A DNA stretch of 64,000 bases from Aquirhabdus parva. Its GTDB lineage: Bacteria; Pseudomonadota; Gammaproteobacteria; Pseudomonadales; Moraxellaceae. The position numbers and the translations under genes were made by a program. The notes under the pieces were generated by a model. That model made no database searches. It saw only the letters and a program-made list of their open reading frames with translations, and was not told the origin of the DNA. The stretch covers positions 1,408,207 to 1,472,206 of the forward strand of contig NZ_CP031222.1 of assembly GCF_003351745.1 (NCBI RefSeq), in the 5' to 3' direction. Shown here piece by piece: positions 8,180 through 16,939 of the stretch (the first letter of the stretch is position 1; each line of letters begins with the position of its first letter).

Positions 8180-9490
8180 TCAATGGGCAAATTGAACACC
8201 TGCATTCGGCATCACTTCGTCTACAAACTCATCAGCGTGTTCAGGGGTAGGGAGTTGTGACAGTTCGGTTTGTTTAACCACAGGGAGCGCAGTGATTGCA
8301 GCAATCCGTGCGGAAACTAAGGCCTCTCCAATGCTTAACCCTTTCAGGTTTTCAGGTAAATCCGCAGCCCGGATTTTTCGCACGGCGACGACTGCAGCCC
8401 GCAGATAATCCGCCTGCGGATAATCTCGAGTTTCTAAACCTAAACGACCTCGAGCATCGCATAAACAGGATTGGATGTATTCTTCAACACGTTCAGGTTT
8501 ACGCAGTACATCAATGCGCTGTAATAACCGCCATACAGTACCAGGCCTTAAATCAAGTACGCGGTGACACATCAAATGTTCACGGCAAACAATCTCCGCA
8601 AGATCGCGGTAACTGCTTGGCACTTTAAGACGACTACAAACTTCACGGACGGGCGCAAGTCCCCGTTCTTCATGCTGTACGTGACGTGGCCATTCTTCTG
8701 AGGGCGTGAGTGCTTTGCCCAAGTCATGCAAAAGAGTCGCAAAACGGACTTGGGTGGAGTAACCATACTCACAGGCACGTTGCAGAGCCATCATCGTATG
8801 AACACCCGTATCTATTTCTGGATGATGCTGCGGTCGTTGCGGAACACCATACAAGGCATCGACTTCTGGAAGTAATACCGCAAGAGCGCCGCATTTACGA
8901 AGGATTTCAAAATAAACATCTGCGCGATCTTCACCGAGCGCACGCTCTGTTTCTTTCCAGACCCGCTCGGGAGTTAATGCGGATAGTTCACCGCTATCTG
9001 CAAGCTTACGCATCAGCGCAATGGTCTCATCTGCAACGGTAAAGCCCAGTCCAGCGTAACGTGCAGCAAAGCGCGCAACACGAAGGACTCGAAGAGGGTC
9101 TTCTGCAAATGCTTCAGAGACATGGCGCAATACGCGTGCCTCAAGATCAGCTTGACCATTAAAGGGATCAAACACAGTGCCGTCTTCAGACTGTGCCATG
9201 GCATTGATGGTTAAGTCTCGACGGATTAAATCTTCTTCTAGGGTAAGATCAGGTGAGGTATAAAAGGTGAAACCACCATAGCCTTGACCAGATTTACGTT
9301 CGGTACGCGCGAGCGCATACTCTTCATGTGTCTTGGGGTGTAAAAACACGGGAAAGTCAGAACCTACAGGTTTAAAACCAAGCTCGACCATTTGCTCAGG
9401 AGTACTGCCGACCACCACATAATCGCGTTCTGTTACAGGGCGACCCAACATTGCATCCCGTACCGCACCTCCAACCAAATAAATGTTCAT
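8180..9490 (-). CDS. cca: Multifunctional CCA tRNA nucleotidyltransferase
   Basis: 436 residues. It adds or repairs the 3' CCA of tRNAs; the class II gammaproteobacterial form also has an HD phosphohydrolase domain. Visible are the nucleotidyltransferase motif [13 protein letters not shown] at the N-terminus, the metal site at residues 21-23 (E-R-D where E. coli has D-x-D), the [10 protein letters not shown] and [18 protein letters not shown] blocks, and the HD domain with HTMMALQRA and [10 protein letters not shown] near the middle. The C-terminal tail is less conserved. The Glu at position 21 is, as I recall, also seen in Acinetobacter Cca, so it need not affect activity. Transcribed alone. 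Confidence 0.97.
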   Translation of the reverse strand: MNIYLVGGAVRDAMLGRPVTERDYVVVGSTPEQMVELGFKPVGSDFPVFLHPKTHEEYALARTERKSGQGYGGFTFYTSPDLTLEEDLIRRDLTINAMAQSEDGTVFDPFNGQADLEARVLRHVSEAFAEDPLRVLRVARFAARYAGLGFTVADETIALMRKLADSGELSALTPERVWKETERALGEDRADVYFEILRKCGALAVLLPEVDALYGVPQRPQHHPEIDTGVHTMMALQRACEYGYSTQVRFATLLHDLGKALTPSEEWPRHVQHEERGLAPVREVCSRLKVPSSYRDLAEIVCREHLMCHRVLDLRPGTVWRLLQRIDVLRKPERVEEYIQSCLCDARGRLGLETRDYPQADYLRAAVVAVRKIRAADLPENLKGLSIGEALVSARIAAITALPVVKQTELSQLPTPEHADEFVDEVMPNAGVQFAH

Positions 9491-9613
9491 GGGAAATAGC
9501 CTCTTTATGCCATGAGCATGGTGCAGAATTAACTTATTAACAAGTAAAAAAAGGTATCATTTGGTTATTAATTTAACGCTTAGATGTTAGGCTTTAAATT
9601 TGAATACAAATTG

Positions 9614-9636
9614 CTTGTCGAGCTTGGCTAGACAAG
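9614..9636. repeat. Hairpin in the cca/hemolysin III divergent gap
   Basis: CTTGTC-g-AGC-ttg-GCT-a-GACAAG forms a 9-bp stem with one mismatch and a 3-base loop. It lies in the 278-bp gap between two divergently transcribed genes, so it is more likely a regulatory or leader structure than a terminator. Nothing else in this gap was recognised. Confidence 0.35.
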
Positions 9637-9768
9637 TTTGCTTAAATTAGTGCAAGATTTATAGCCCGCTAAAATAGCCAATTATTTTATTCATCAATAA
9701 GATACTGTTGAGGCATCGTTCTATTGGCGGTATCTACGGCTTATGTTATTCGTTATTGAAGGAAGATT

Positions 9769-10467
9769 ATGCAAACTGAACCAAGTAGTCCTGAAATCAG
9801 TAGCATCAGTGAGCAAGAGAAGCCTTTTGAGCCTCATTATCCGTATGAGGAGGTGGCAAACTCAGTGAGCCACGGTCTCGGTATGTTAGCTGCGATTGTT
9901 GCAAGCGTATTTATGTTAATGAAAGCAACAGCACCGACTGCTCACTTATCTGATGGACAAGTGGCTGGGGTTGCTGTGTATGGCGCGAGTATGATTTTGT
10001 TATTTTTATCTTCGACGCTTTATCACAGCGCAGTTGATCCAGCGAGAAAGGCGATGTTTAATCGCTTAGATCACTGCGCAATCTATTTGTTGATTGCGGG
10101 CAGTTACACCCCGTTTTTAATGATTACATTAAAAACGACATTGGCTGATGTACTGCTGATCATCATCTGGGCACTTGCTGTGGCCGGGATTGCGTTTAAG
10201 ATTTTCTTTATTGATAAGTTCCCTAGAACATCTCTTGCAACTTATTTGATGATGGGCTGGCTCTCAATCATTGCGATTTATCAGCTATATCAAGTTGCAC
10301 AAATGCCATTGGTTTATTTATTGATAGCCGGTGGGGTGAGTTATAGCGTCGGAACGATTTTTTATGCCATTAACAAGATTCCCTATAATCATGCGATCTG
10401 GCATATCTTTGTACTCGTTGGCGCGGCTTTGCATTGTTTTGCGATCTGGCAGTTCGTGATTCCTTAA
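9769..10467 (+). CDS. Hemolysin III family (PAQR-like) membrane protein
   Basis: 232 residues with seven predicted transmembrane segments after a 25-residue acidic N-terminal tail. Conserved residues of the YqfA/hemolysin III superfamily are present: the EEVANSVSHGLG segment, SSTLYHS, the RLDHCAIYLLIAGSYTPF block and the final HAIWHIFVLVGAALHCFAI. The Ser, Asp and three His positions form the zinc site in related PAQR and alkaline ceramidase-like proteins. E. coli YqfA has been linked to membrane energetics; haemolysis is doubtful for most members. GAAGGAAG sits before the ATG. Single gene ended by a bidirectional terminator. Confidence 0.9.
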   Translation: MQTEPSSPEISSISEQEKPFEPHYPYEEVANSVSHGLGMLAAIVASVFMLMKATAPTAHLSDGQVAGVAVYGASMILLFLSSTLYHSAVDPARKAMFNRLDHCAIYLLIAGSYTPFLMITLKTTLADVLLIIIWALAVAGIAFKIFFIDKFPRTSLATYLMMGWLSIIAIYQLYQVAQMPLVYLLIAGGVSYSVGTIFYAINKIPYNHAIWHIFVLVGAALHCFAIWQFVIP

Positions 10468-10484
10468 GGTGAGATGTTTAGTGT

Positions 10485-10524
10485 AAAAAAGCCATCATGC
10501 TCTGCAGCGCATGATGGTTTTTTT
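10485..10524. terminator. Bidirectional terminator between convergent genes
   Basis: Stem CCATCATGC/GCATGATGG (10492-10517) with an 8-base loop, flanked by an A-run on the left and a T-run on the right. It can serve both the hemolysin III gene and the leftward DMT gene. Confidence 0.9.
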
Positions 10525-10546
10525 ATACATGAATTTGGATCAATGA

Positions 10547-11527
10547 TTAGCTGACTTTTAAAGAGCTTCTATGAAGAATTTGCTTAATCTTGGTGACATT
10601 GACTTGAGTAAGCATCACGCCGAGTAAGGTTAACAGCCCTCCAATCAAATGGTACCAATGCAATTGTTCATTTAAGAACACCGCTGCAATTAATGCAGTG
10701 AATACAGGGATCAGGTTCATGAAAATGCTGGTACGGCTTGGCCCTAGGTGATGAATGGCGCGAGCCCATAAGAATGGTGCGAGCAAAGATGCAAAGATGC
10801 CTGCATAAAGTACCAACGAAATATTATGGATATTCAATGCCGAGCCACCGCCCATAAATAATACGACTGGAAGCTGCACCAGAACAGCGACACAAATTTG
10901 GATGTAGAGAATTGACCAGAGGTCTATAGGTAGCCGCCAAAGTCTGAGCAATACGCTATATATTGCAAACAGTAAACAGCCAATCACCATCAAGCCATCG
11001 CCCAGATGCACACCCTGACGGATCAAGCTAGACGGATCACCATGACCGAGCAACATACCCAATCCATATAGGGATAGCGCACCACCTATGATAATAAACA
11101 GTGTAGGTCGTTCACGGAGTACGACCATCCCTACGATCATTGTAAAGAGCGGCAGAAAAGCATTAATAATGCCCATGTTCGTTGCGGTTGTCGTTTGTGC
11201 CGCAATATAGGCCATGCCTTGATACAAGACCATACCCAGTAAACCCAGCACTGCAAGCTTGCCAAGATGAGGACGGATGATATGACGTGTGCGCCATACT
11301 TTGAGCAACATGATCGGAGTCAAAATTAATGCAGCCACAAACCAACGATAAAAACTGATCGCCATTGGTTCGATGACATCAGCAGCCATGCGCGTCACGA
11401 TGATATTAATCGACCAAATGGCGACGGTAATAATCGGGAGTGCTATGTATTTTAGCGGCACTGATGGGGTTGCTGAAGCTGACATAATGATCTGCTCTGA
11501 AGCTTGTGGTGGGGATTGCATAATCAT
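10547..11527 (-). CDS. DMT superfamily (EamA) exporter
   Basis: 326 residues with ten predicted transmembrane helices in two EamA repeats. Features are the opening PIITVAIWSINIIVTRM, FYRWFVAALILTPIML, the end of repeat 1 at VLRERPTLFIIIGGALSLYG and of repeat 2 at FLNEQLHWYHLIGGLLTLLGVMLT. Members export amino acids, nucleosides or drugs; the substrate is unknown. The first ATG gives a 26-residue lead before helix 1; the ATG 14 codons later (11485), with GAG about 9 bases ahead, is a good alternative start. It diverges from an AraC-type regulator, and two direct repeats lie next to its likely promoter. Confidence 0.88.
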   Translation of the reverse strand: MIMQSPPQASEQIIMSASATPSVPLKYIALPIITVAIWSINIIVTRMAADVIEPMAISFYRWFVAALILTPIMLLKVWRTRHIIRPHLGKLAVLGLLGMVLYQGMAYIAAQTTTATNMGIINAFLPLFTMIVGMVVLRERPTLFIIIGGALSLYGLGMLLGHGDPSSLIRQGVHLGDGLMVIGCLLFAIYSVLLRLWRLPIDLWSILYIQICVAVLVQLPVVLFMGGGSALNIHNISLVLYAGIFASLLAPFLWARAIHHLGPSRTSIFMNLIPVFTALIAAVFLNEQLHWYHLIGGLLTLLGVMLTQVNVTKIKQILHRSSLKVS

Positions 11528-11547
11528 AGATTTTGTCTTTATTTAAT

Positions 11548-11598
11548 GATATAGTTTTTTTCAGACATTTGGTTGTCGCATTCAGACATCGTTTAGAC
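11548..11598 (-). promoter_or_regulatory. AraC-type direct repeats and -10 box of the DMT gene
   Basis: TTCAGACAT occurs at 11560-11568 and again at 11581-11589, exactly 21 bp apart, and similarity continues as N4-T-N-G-N-C in both copies (to 11577 and 11598). Direct repeats two helical turns apart are the usual binding pattern of AraC/XylS regulators. A -10-like TATATC lies at 11553-11548 on the minus strand with no -35 box, so the repeats would cover the -35 position, as at activator-dependent promoters. Confidence 0.55.
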
Positions 11599-11690
11599 CG
11601 CATGGAAAAAATATCAATTTAGTAAGCAATTACAAGGTTTGTGGCATGCTTTTAGTTGTGCTAATGCCAATCCATTAATCGAGTAGATTT

Positions 11691-12488
11691 ATGCAAATAG
11701 ATGACCTACAAGCGAGACTTTCTCCGGAATTACCATACCCTATTGCATGTCACGTGAGGCACTATGAGGCAGGCATTGCGATTTCTGAGCATCAGTCACC
11801 ATGGGGGGAGTTATCCTTTGCTCTGAATGGTGTAATGGAATACATGATCGAAGGGCAGCCCTATTTGTCCCCTCCACAATATGGTTTATGGATTCCCCCC
11901 GATATCCCACATAAGTGGACCAATCGTAGCGAAGTTCACTATGTGACGCTTTATCTTGCCAAGGATATTTGTGCAAATATCTCATCAAAGCCATGTACGG
12001 CAACACTCAGTGCTTTATTCCGTGCGATCGTGAATGATTTTTCGATGCGAGATGTGATCTATCCAGAAACTCAAGAAGATTTGAGACTAGCTCAAGTCCT
12101 TATCGACCAGCTACGACTGGCGCCCACTTATTCAAGCTATTTACCATGGACAGGAGATGTCGCACTGGCATCTTTACTCAGTCAGCTCCAACAAAATCCA
12201 GGTGATAAACATAGTGCATCCTATTGGGCTGAAAAATTTGGCATGACTGAGCGTACTCTACTGCGGCATTGTCAAAAGCTACTTGGAGTTTCCTTCAATG
12301 AGTGGCGACAACGTTTGAAGTTGGTCAGTGCAATGTCTTTGCTGGATGAAGGTTGGTCGGTGCAACATATCTCGGCTGAACTGGGGTATAGCACTCCTTC
12401 AGCATTTATCAGCATGTTTCAACGGCTAACAGGGATGTCACCTGAACGAATGCGTAAAACAGGTTATATGGAAATTCGCCAGCCTTAA
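11691..12488 (+). CDS. AraC-family regulator with N-terminal cupin
   Basis: 265 residues. The N-terminal part (about 20-95) is a cupin-like effector domain with SPWGELSFALNGVMEY and YGLWIPPDIPHKW, the latter typical of AraC regulators of exporters. The C-terminal part (about 165-260) carries two helix-turn-helix motifs: SASYWAEKFGMTERTLLRH and VQHISAELGYSTPSAFISMFQRLTGMSPERMR. It diverges from the DMT exporter and probably controls it through the repeats at 11560-11598. The ligand is unknown. Confidence 0.92.
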   Translation: MQIDDLQARLSPELPYPIACHVRHYEAGIAISEHQSPWGELSFALNGVMEYMIEGQPYLSPPQYGLWIPPDIPHKWTNRSEVHYVTLYLAKDICANISSKPCTATLSALFRAIVNDFSMRDVIYPETQEDLRLAQVLIDQLRLAPTYSSYLPWTGDVALASLLSQLQQNPGDKHSASYWAEKFGMTERTLLRHCQKLLGVSFNEWRQRLKLVSAMSLLDEGWSVQHISAELGYSTPSAFISMFQRLTGMSPERMRKTGYMEIRQP

Positions 12489-12608
12489 ATTTCAAAGATA
12501 TTGTTATATTCAGTTGTGTTGAGTTAAAGCTTTGCCAAAAGGATAACAAAGCTATTTCACATCAAAGCTTACTTCCAGTACACTCGCTGATATGATGCTT
12601 CAATCACA

Positions 12609-14108
12609 ATGGACGATGTAGTGCAATTACCTTATCAGCAACCGAACCAACTTCCTTATAGTTTCGCGAAACGTCACGGCGTTTTACTTAAATTTGACGG
12701 TCAGCATACGACGATTGTATTACGTCAAAACGCGCCATTGCCAGCGTTGAATGAAGCGCGGCGTATGGTTGGTGCACCATCAACCTATCAGACCGTTACC
12801 GATGATGAATTTACCCGTTTATTGGCGGGCTCCTATTCTCGCGATAGTGGACAGTCACAAGAAGTCGCTGCTGGTCTTGAAGATCACCCTGATTTATTGA
12901 GCCTTGCGGATCAGGTTCCTGAGGCTGAAGACTTGATGGATCAAGAAGATGATGCTCCGATCATCCGCCTGATTAATGCTTTGCTTTCCGAAGCCATCCG
13001 ACTAAATGCTTCGGATATTCATATTGAATCATTTGAGAAAAAGCTGTCTGTGCGTTTGCGCGTAGATGGGCAATTGCGTGAGATTGTTCAACCACGCCGT
13101 GAACTTGCTCCTTTACTCGTTTCTCGTATTAAAGTCATGGCCCGTCTCGACATCGCTGAGAAGCGCATCCCGCAAGATGGTCGCATTTCTTTGCGTTTGG
13201 CTGGGCGTGAGGTGGATGTTCGTGTTTCAACGTTGCCATCCAGTCATGGTGAGCGTGTCGTAATGCGTCTGCTAGATAAGCAGGCAGGTCGCTTAAATAT
13301 GTCTCACTTGGGGCTGATGGATGATGACTACGAGCGACTGACTCAACTGATTCATAGACCTCACGGCATCATTTTGGTCACAGGCCCAACGGGTTCGGGG
13401 AAAACTACAACGCTTTATGCGGCACTGTCTGATTTGAATGACCATACCCGTAATATTTTGACAGCCGAAGATCCTATCGAATATCAACTGGAAGGGATAG
13501 GCCAGACTCAGGTGAATACCAAAGTCGATATGACCTTCGCCCGTAGTTTACGTGCGATGCTACGTCAAGATCCAGACGTGGTGATGGTTGGTGAGATTCG
13601 AGATTTAGAAACAGCTGAAATTGCAGTTCAAGCATCGCTGACAGGACATTTGGTCTTGTCCACACTACACACCAATACGGCGATTGGCGCAGTAACCCGT
13701 CTTAAAGATATGGGGATAGAGCCTTTCCTACTCTCTAGCTCATTGATTGGTGTAGTTGCTCAGCGTCTCGTGCGTACCTTATGCCCACATTGTCATTCAT
13801 GGCGTGAAGCAGATGATTATGAAGAGGCCTTATTTAAGCTTGTGAAGCATGAGCATCCACTTAAACTTCCAATTGCAGTCGGTTGTGAAAAGTGCAACGA
13901 ATCAGGTTTCTCTGGTCGTACCGCGATTTATGAGGTGGTGCCTGTGGATGATGCCATGCGCCGCTTGATCCATAGTGAAGTGGCCGAACATGAGCTCGAA
14001 GAGCTGGCTCGAACGATTGCACCCTCAATTCGTCAAGACGGTTTACAAAAAGTACTTTTAGGTAAAACGACGATTGAGGAAGTATTGAGAGCGACTCGTG
14101 CTGAGTAA
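12609..14108 (+). CDS. gspE: Type II secretion ATPase GspE
   Basis: 499 residues, the cytoplasmic ATPase that drives the type II secretion pseudopilus. Domains in order: an N-terminal region (about 1-110) that docks on GspL, an N2 domain with LNASDIHIESFEKKLSVRLRVDG, Walker A GPTGSGKT (259-266), the Asp box around EDPIEY, Walker B MVGEIRDLETAEIA, the His box GHLVLSTLHTN, and the four-cysteine zinc element C392-x2-C395 with C426-x2-C429 that separates GspE from PilB and PilT-like relatives. No other gsp gene lies nearby; T2SS genes are scattered in Acinetobacter. A GNAT gene follows after 3 bases. Confidence 0.94.
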   Translation: MDDVVQLPYQQPNQLPYSFAKRHGVLLKFDGQHTTIVLRQNAPLPALNEARRMVGAPSTYQTVTDDEFTRLLAGSYSRDSGQSQEVAAGLEDHPDLLSLADQVPEAEDLMDQEDDAPIIRLINALLSEAIRLNASDIHIESFEKKLSVRLRVDGQLREIVQPRRELAPLLVSRIKVMARLDIAEKRIPQDGRISLRLAGREVDVRVSTLPSSHGERVVMRLLDKQAGRLNMSHLGLMDDDYERLTQLIHRPHGIILVTGPTGSGKTTTLYAALSDLNDHTRNILTAEDPIEYQLEGIGQTQVNTKVDMTFARSLRAMLRQDPDVVMVGEIRDLETAEIAVQASLTGHLVLSTLHTNTAIGAVTRLKDMGIEPFLLSSSLIGVVAQRLVRTLCPHCHSWREADDYEEALFKLVKHEHPLKLPIAVGCEKCNESGFSGRTAIYEVVPVDDAMRRLIHSEVAEHELEELARTIAPSIRQDGLQKVLLGKTTIEEVLRATRAE

Positions 14109-14111
14109 ATA

Positions 14112-14546
14112 ATGTCAAATGTGATTATTCGTAAAGCTCAATTGGGTGACGCTGAAATATTGGCGGAGTTATCTCGCCAACTGGGTTACCCCTCTACAGT
14201 TGCTGAAGTCTTAGAACGACTTGAAGCGATTCTCAGCCAACTTGATCATCATGTCTTAATTGCTGAGATTCATGGTCAGGTTGTGGGCTGGGTCCATATT
14301 TTTACTGCATATCGTGTTGAGTCCTCGCCATTTGCTGAAATCGGCGGTTTGGTTGTTGATCAAAATTTCCGCGGTAAAGGCATCGGGCTTGAGCTCGTCA
14401 TACAATCAAAGCAATGGGCTAGTGATCAAGGTTTAGGACAAATCCGAGTGCGCTCCAATGTGATGCGAGAAGCAGCGCATCGTTTCTATCAGCGTATTGG
14501 ATTCGAACAATCAAAGACGTCTATCGTCTTTTCTATGCAGATTTAA
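14112..14546 (+). CDS. GNAT family N-acetyltransferase
   Basis: 144 residues with the full GNAT fold: N-terminal IRKAQLGDAEILAEL, the beta4-helix acetyl-CoA site EIGGLVVDQNFRGKGIGLELV (the R-G-K-G-I-G pyrophosphate loop), and a C-terminal AAHRFYQRIGFEQSKTS. The acceptor is unknown. It begins 3 bases after gspE and is followed after about 17 bases by an NTF2-like gene, so the three are probably one transcript. A role in secretion is not implied by the sequence. Confidence 0.9.
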   Translation: MSNVIIRKAQLGDAEILAELSRQLGYPSTVAEVLERLEAILSQLDHHVLIAEIHGQVVGWVHIFTAYRVESSPFAEIGGLVVDQNFRGKGIGLELVIQSKQWASDQGLGQIRVRSNVMREAAHRFYQRIGFEQSKTSIVFSMQI

Positions 14547-14563
14547 CGACAGAGAATCGGGTG

Positions 14564-14929
14564 ATGACGATATCTTCAGCAGAAGCGGTAGTGCAACAAC
14601 AACTCGACGCGTATAACGCCAAGAATGTAACAGAGTGGCTTGCAACTTATGCACCGACCGCTGAGCAGTTTACGTTGCATGGAGAACGTTTTGCATTTGG
14701 ACATGAGGAAATGCGAGCCCGAATCCTCGTTCGCTTTTCTGAGCCAGATCTTTATGCGGAGTTACTTCATCGTATCGTTATGGGAAATATTGTCATCGAC
14801 TATGAACGCATTACTCGTAATTTTCCTGATGGGAGGGGGACGCTTGAAATGATGTGTATTTATGAGGTGACTAATGGGCTCATTCAAAAAGCTTCTTTTG
14901 CGATTGGTGCTCAGAAGCTTTTGAGTTGA
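14564..14929 (+). CDS. SnoaL/NTF2-like protein
   Basis: 121 residues of cone-shaped alpha+beta barrel type: the opening AVVQQQLDAYNAKNVTEWLATYAP is typical of the nuclear transport factor 2 superfamily (SnoaL-like), with a final strand pattern MMCIYEVTNGLIQKASFAIG. Such proteins can be small isomerases or ligand binders, but no catalytic residue can be assigned here. A GTG one codon earlier (14561) is an alternative start; the ATG was preferred because of spacing from AGAGA. Likely co-transcribed with gspE and the GNAT gene. Confidence 0.78.
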   Translation: MTISSAEAVVQQQLDAYNAKNVTEWLATYAPTAEQFTLHGERFAFGHEEMRARILVRFSEPDLYAELLHRIVMGNIVIDYERITRNFPDGRGTLEMMCIYEVTNGLIQKASFAIGAQKLLS

Positions 14930-14952
14930 ATGTGTGAACCGAGTACACGCCT

Positions 14953-15312
14953 TTAATGGGAGAGAAATACCGAGATCAGCGCTAAAATAGCGGGTACGCC
15001 TTGGATGAAGAATATTTTTCGACTGACAGTGAGCGCGCCAAATGATCCGGCGACAATCACACAAGCTAAAAAGAATAATTTAATGGAAAAACCAGCATCA
15101 CCAAGACAGATTCCCCAACTTAAACCCGCCGCAAGAAATCCATTGTATAAGCCTTGATTGGCAGCAAGCGCTTTTGATGCCGTAGCAAACTCTGGGGTCA
15201 AGCCAAATGCTTTCCGACCTAATGGTTTATCCCAAAAGAACATTTCCAATACCAAAAAGTAGAAGTGTAAAGCGGCAACAAGTGCAACCAGTATGCTGGC
15301 TAAAATGATCAT
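14953..15312 (-). CDS. DUF1304 membrane protein
   Basis: About 119 residues with four transmembrane helices, matching DUF1304: ILVALVAALHFYFLVLEMFFWDKPLGRKAFGLTPEF, the ALAANQGLYNGFLAAGLSWG block, and a final hydrophobic helix. Function unknown. An ATG at 15312 preceded by AAGGAG with a 5-base spacer is clearly better than the upstream TTG at 15327. The start codon overlaps the TGA of a degraded reading frame (ATGA), which points to a formerly coupled two-gene unit. Confidence 0.88.
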   Translation of the reverse strand: MIILASILVALVAALHFYFLVLEMFFWDKPLGRKAFGLTPEFATASKALAANQGLYNGFLAAGLSWGICLGDAGFSIKLFFLACVIVAGSFGALTVSRKIFFIQGVPAILALISVFLSH

Positions 15313-15443
15313 GCTTGCTCCTTGCAATCAATATTTTTATGGGAACCAAAGTAGATTCCCATAGGGTCTTTGACCAGCATAATCAAATCAGTACGCAAGT
15401 ACAATCAACATTTTTGAAGATGGCGTTCAGAGATTTCTTGGCA
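15309..15443 (-). pseudogene. Possible 3' remnant of a VOC/glyoxalase-like gene
   Basis: In the frame that ends at TGA 15311-15309, coupled by ATGA to DUF1304, the translation includes CQEISERHLQKC, then an in-frame TGA at 15407-15405, then LYLRTDLIMLVKDPMGIYFGS and a short tail. The KDPMGIYFGS ending resembles the last strand of VOC (glyoxalase/bleomycin resistance) domains. The 5' part is absent, and the region runs into the end of the DUF3108 gene. This is read from a short stretch only, so chance cannot be excluded. Confidence 0.35.
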
Positions 15444-15444
15444 G

Positions 15445-16191
15445 TTACTTCCCAGCAGTTGTTTTACTTGTCGCCTGATAGCTCGTTAAATTCAACTCGT
15501 AGGACAAATTACCGTCATCTTGATGGACACGTACGGGGAGGTAATCGAGTTTCGGCGCTAACCAAAAATAGGTTTTACGTTTTTCATTGTCCTGCACTAA
15601 ACGTAACTTCACTGCGTCATATTCACCCGCCGGTGTCTCAACTTTTTCTTCACCTTCATTCACAAATTGAATTTCTGTAATCCCTTTTTCACTCGCAAGG
15701 AGATATGACGGGCGAAGTTGTTTATGCTTTATATCTTCTCTGACCTGTAACTCAAGATTAAGCATATCTAAAGCCCCGACTTGGGCAGGGTAGGAGGTAT
15801 CGCCATTTTTGGTAGAAGAGGCCGTGACTACTTTATTCGGCCAATCGATTTTGAAACTACTGTTTTTAATATTATTTAGGAATTTAAAGTTATAGGCATG
15901 ATCAAGAGTTTGAATTTTGGATGATTCATAACGAAAATGACTGACTTCACTTGCTGTTGCCATGGACACAACGCTCGCTTTAAAGGTGTAGTTCCAAATT
16001 CCATCTTGTTGGCTCAACGTGCGCGAAGCATTACCGTTTAGGAGACCTGCAATATTAAAGTTATAGTTTGCCTGATAGGGTTCAAATGCTTGAGCCGATT
16101 GGCTGATGATTGCAAAACTGATTGGAATGGCGAAGACAAAGCTCATTTGGGTAAATAAGCCGAATCGCTTGTGAAGCGTACGATTGTGCAT
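15445..16191 (-). CDS. Periplasmic DUF3108 protein
   Basis: 248 residues with an N-terminal signal peptide (Arg/Lys-rich start, hydrophobic 17-30, likely cleavage after AQA at about residue 35). The mature part is beta-rich and fits DUF3108: FEPYQANYNFNIAGLLNGNASRTL, LDMLNLELQVREDI, VNEGEEKVETPAGEYDAVKLRL, then KTYFWLAPKLDYLPVRVHQDDG and YELNLTSY. Its role is unknown; related proteins bind or chaperone envelope components. The last residues after LTSY are not typical and may derive from joining to the degraded frame downstream. Confidence 0.88.
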   Translation of the reverse strand: MHNRTLHKRFGLFTQMSFVFAIPISFAIISQSAQAFEPYQANYNFNIAGLLNGNASRTLSQQDGIWNYTFKASVVSMATASEVSHFRYESSKIQTLDHAYNFKFLNNIKNSSFKIDWPNKVVTASSTKNGDTSYPAQVGALDMLNLELQVREDIKHKQLRPSYLLASEKGITEIQFVNEGEEKVETPAGEYDAVKLRLVQDNEKRKTYFWLAPKLDYLPVRVHQDDGNLSYELNLTSYQATSKTTAGK

Positions 16192-16360
16192 AATGAGTTT
16201 AAGTTCCAGTAAATATTAGATTTAGCATTTATGATAAAGAAATATATGGAGATTCACCGTTAATAAACGTTGCGTTTATAAGGTAATGTTTTTACAGCAG
16301 TACAGTTGCAGTAGTGTAGATTGCTTTGAGCTTTGATTTATGTAGGAGTCATAGGAAAGA

Positions 16361-16744
16361 TTATTCCTGCTGTAGAAGATTTTTTTGCAGTTCCTCTACA
16401 TACTGCGCTGCTGTGTGCTCAAGTGCGGATGTAAGAGCGCGGTAATTTTTGAGCATCTCTAAACCGAGCGGGCTTAATTGTGCTCCTCCGCCCTGTTTTC
16501 CACCTGCAGTTGATATAACCAAAGGCTCTTTGAAACAACGATTCATCGTATCAACCAGTAGCCATGCGCGTCGGTAGCTCATATTCATATACTTGGCTGC
16601 AGCCGAGATGGAGCCTTTTTCAGCTATGGCTGCCAATAAATCTACCTTCCCAGGTCCAATAGCAATTTCCTCTCCATAAAACAATCTTGCACGGATGTGC
16701 AAATGAGCTTCTTTAGTCGGCTGTTGTGACATGCTGGCTTCCAT
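16361..16744 (-). CDS. Short ModE-like winged-helix regulator
   Basis: 127 residues equivalent to the N-terminal DNA-binding domain of ModE only. The core is IGPGKVDLLAAIAEKGSISAAAKYMNMSYRRAWLLVDTMN with STAGGKQGGGAQLSPLGLEML, the standard ModE/LysR-like winged helix. The C-terminal Mop (TOBE) molybdate-binding domains of E. coli ModE are absent. It is the best candidate in the window to bind the ModE-type palindrome in front of modABC, 12 kb away. How it would sense molybdate without Mop domains is unclear. An ATG four codons in (16732, with GGAAG ahead) is an equally good start. Confidence 0.85.
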   Translation of the reverse strand: MEASMSQQPTKEAHLHIRARLFYGEEIAIGPGKVDLLAAIAEKGSISAAAKYMNMSYRRAWLLVDTMNRCFKEPLVISTAGGKQGGGAQLSPLGLEMLKNYRALTSALEHTAAQYVEELQKNLLQQE

Positions 16745-16939
16745 ACAAGGTGTGAAGCAAAAGTTTGTGAGTTTATTCTAAAAGCAAATCGTATTCTCAG
16801 ATGAAAGCAAGACCCCTTTATTTCGTATGTGATGGATCATTTATAGTTTTTAAGAAATAAAAAATATTCATGATTTCAAGACATAAATCTACTATGCTTG
16901 CGCATCATTTTCATTGTAATCGGTTAGGCGGATTTTTTC

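Noticed and set aside
8296-9204. Several open frames on both strands within cca
   Set aside because: They lie in other frames of a clearly coding gene, have no ribosome site or family resemblance, and are shadows.
15315-15680. 121-codon rightward frame across the DUF1304-DUF3108 junction
   Set aside because: It is antisense to the DUF3108 gene, begins without a ribosome site and reads as low-quality protein.
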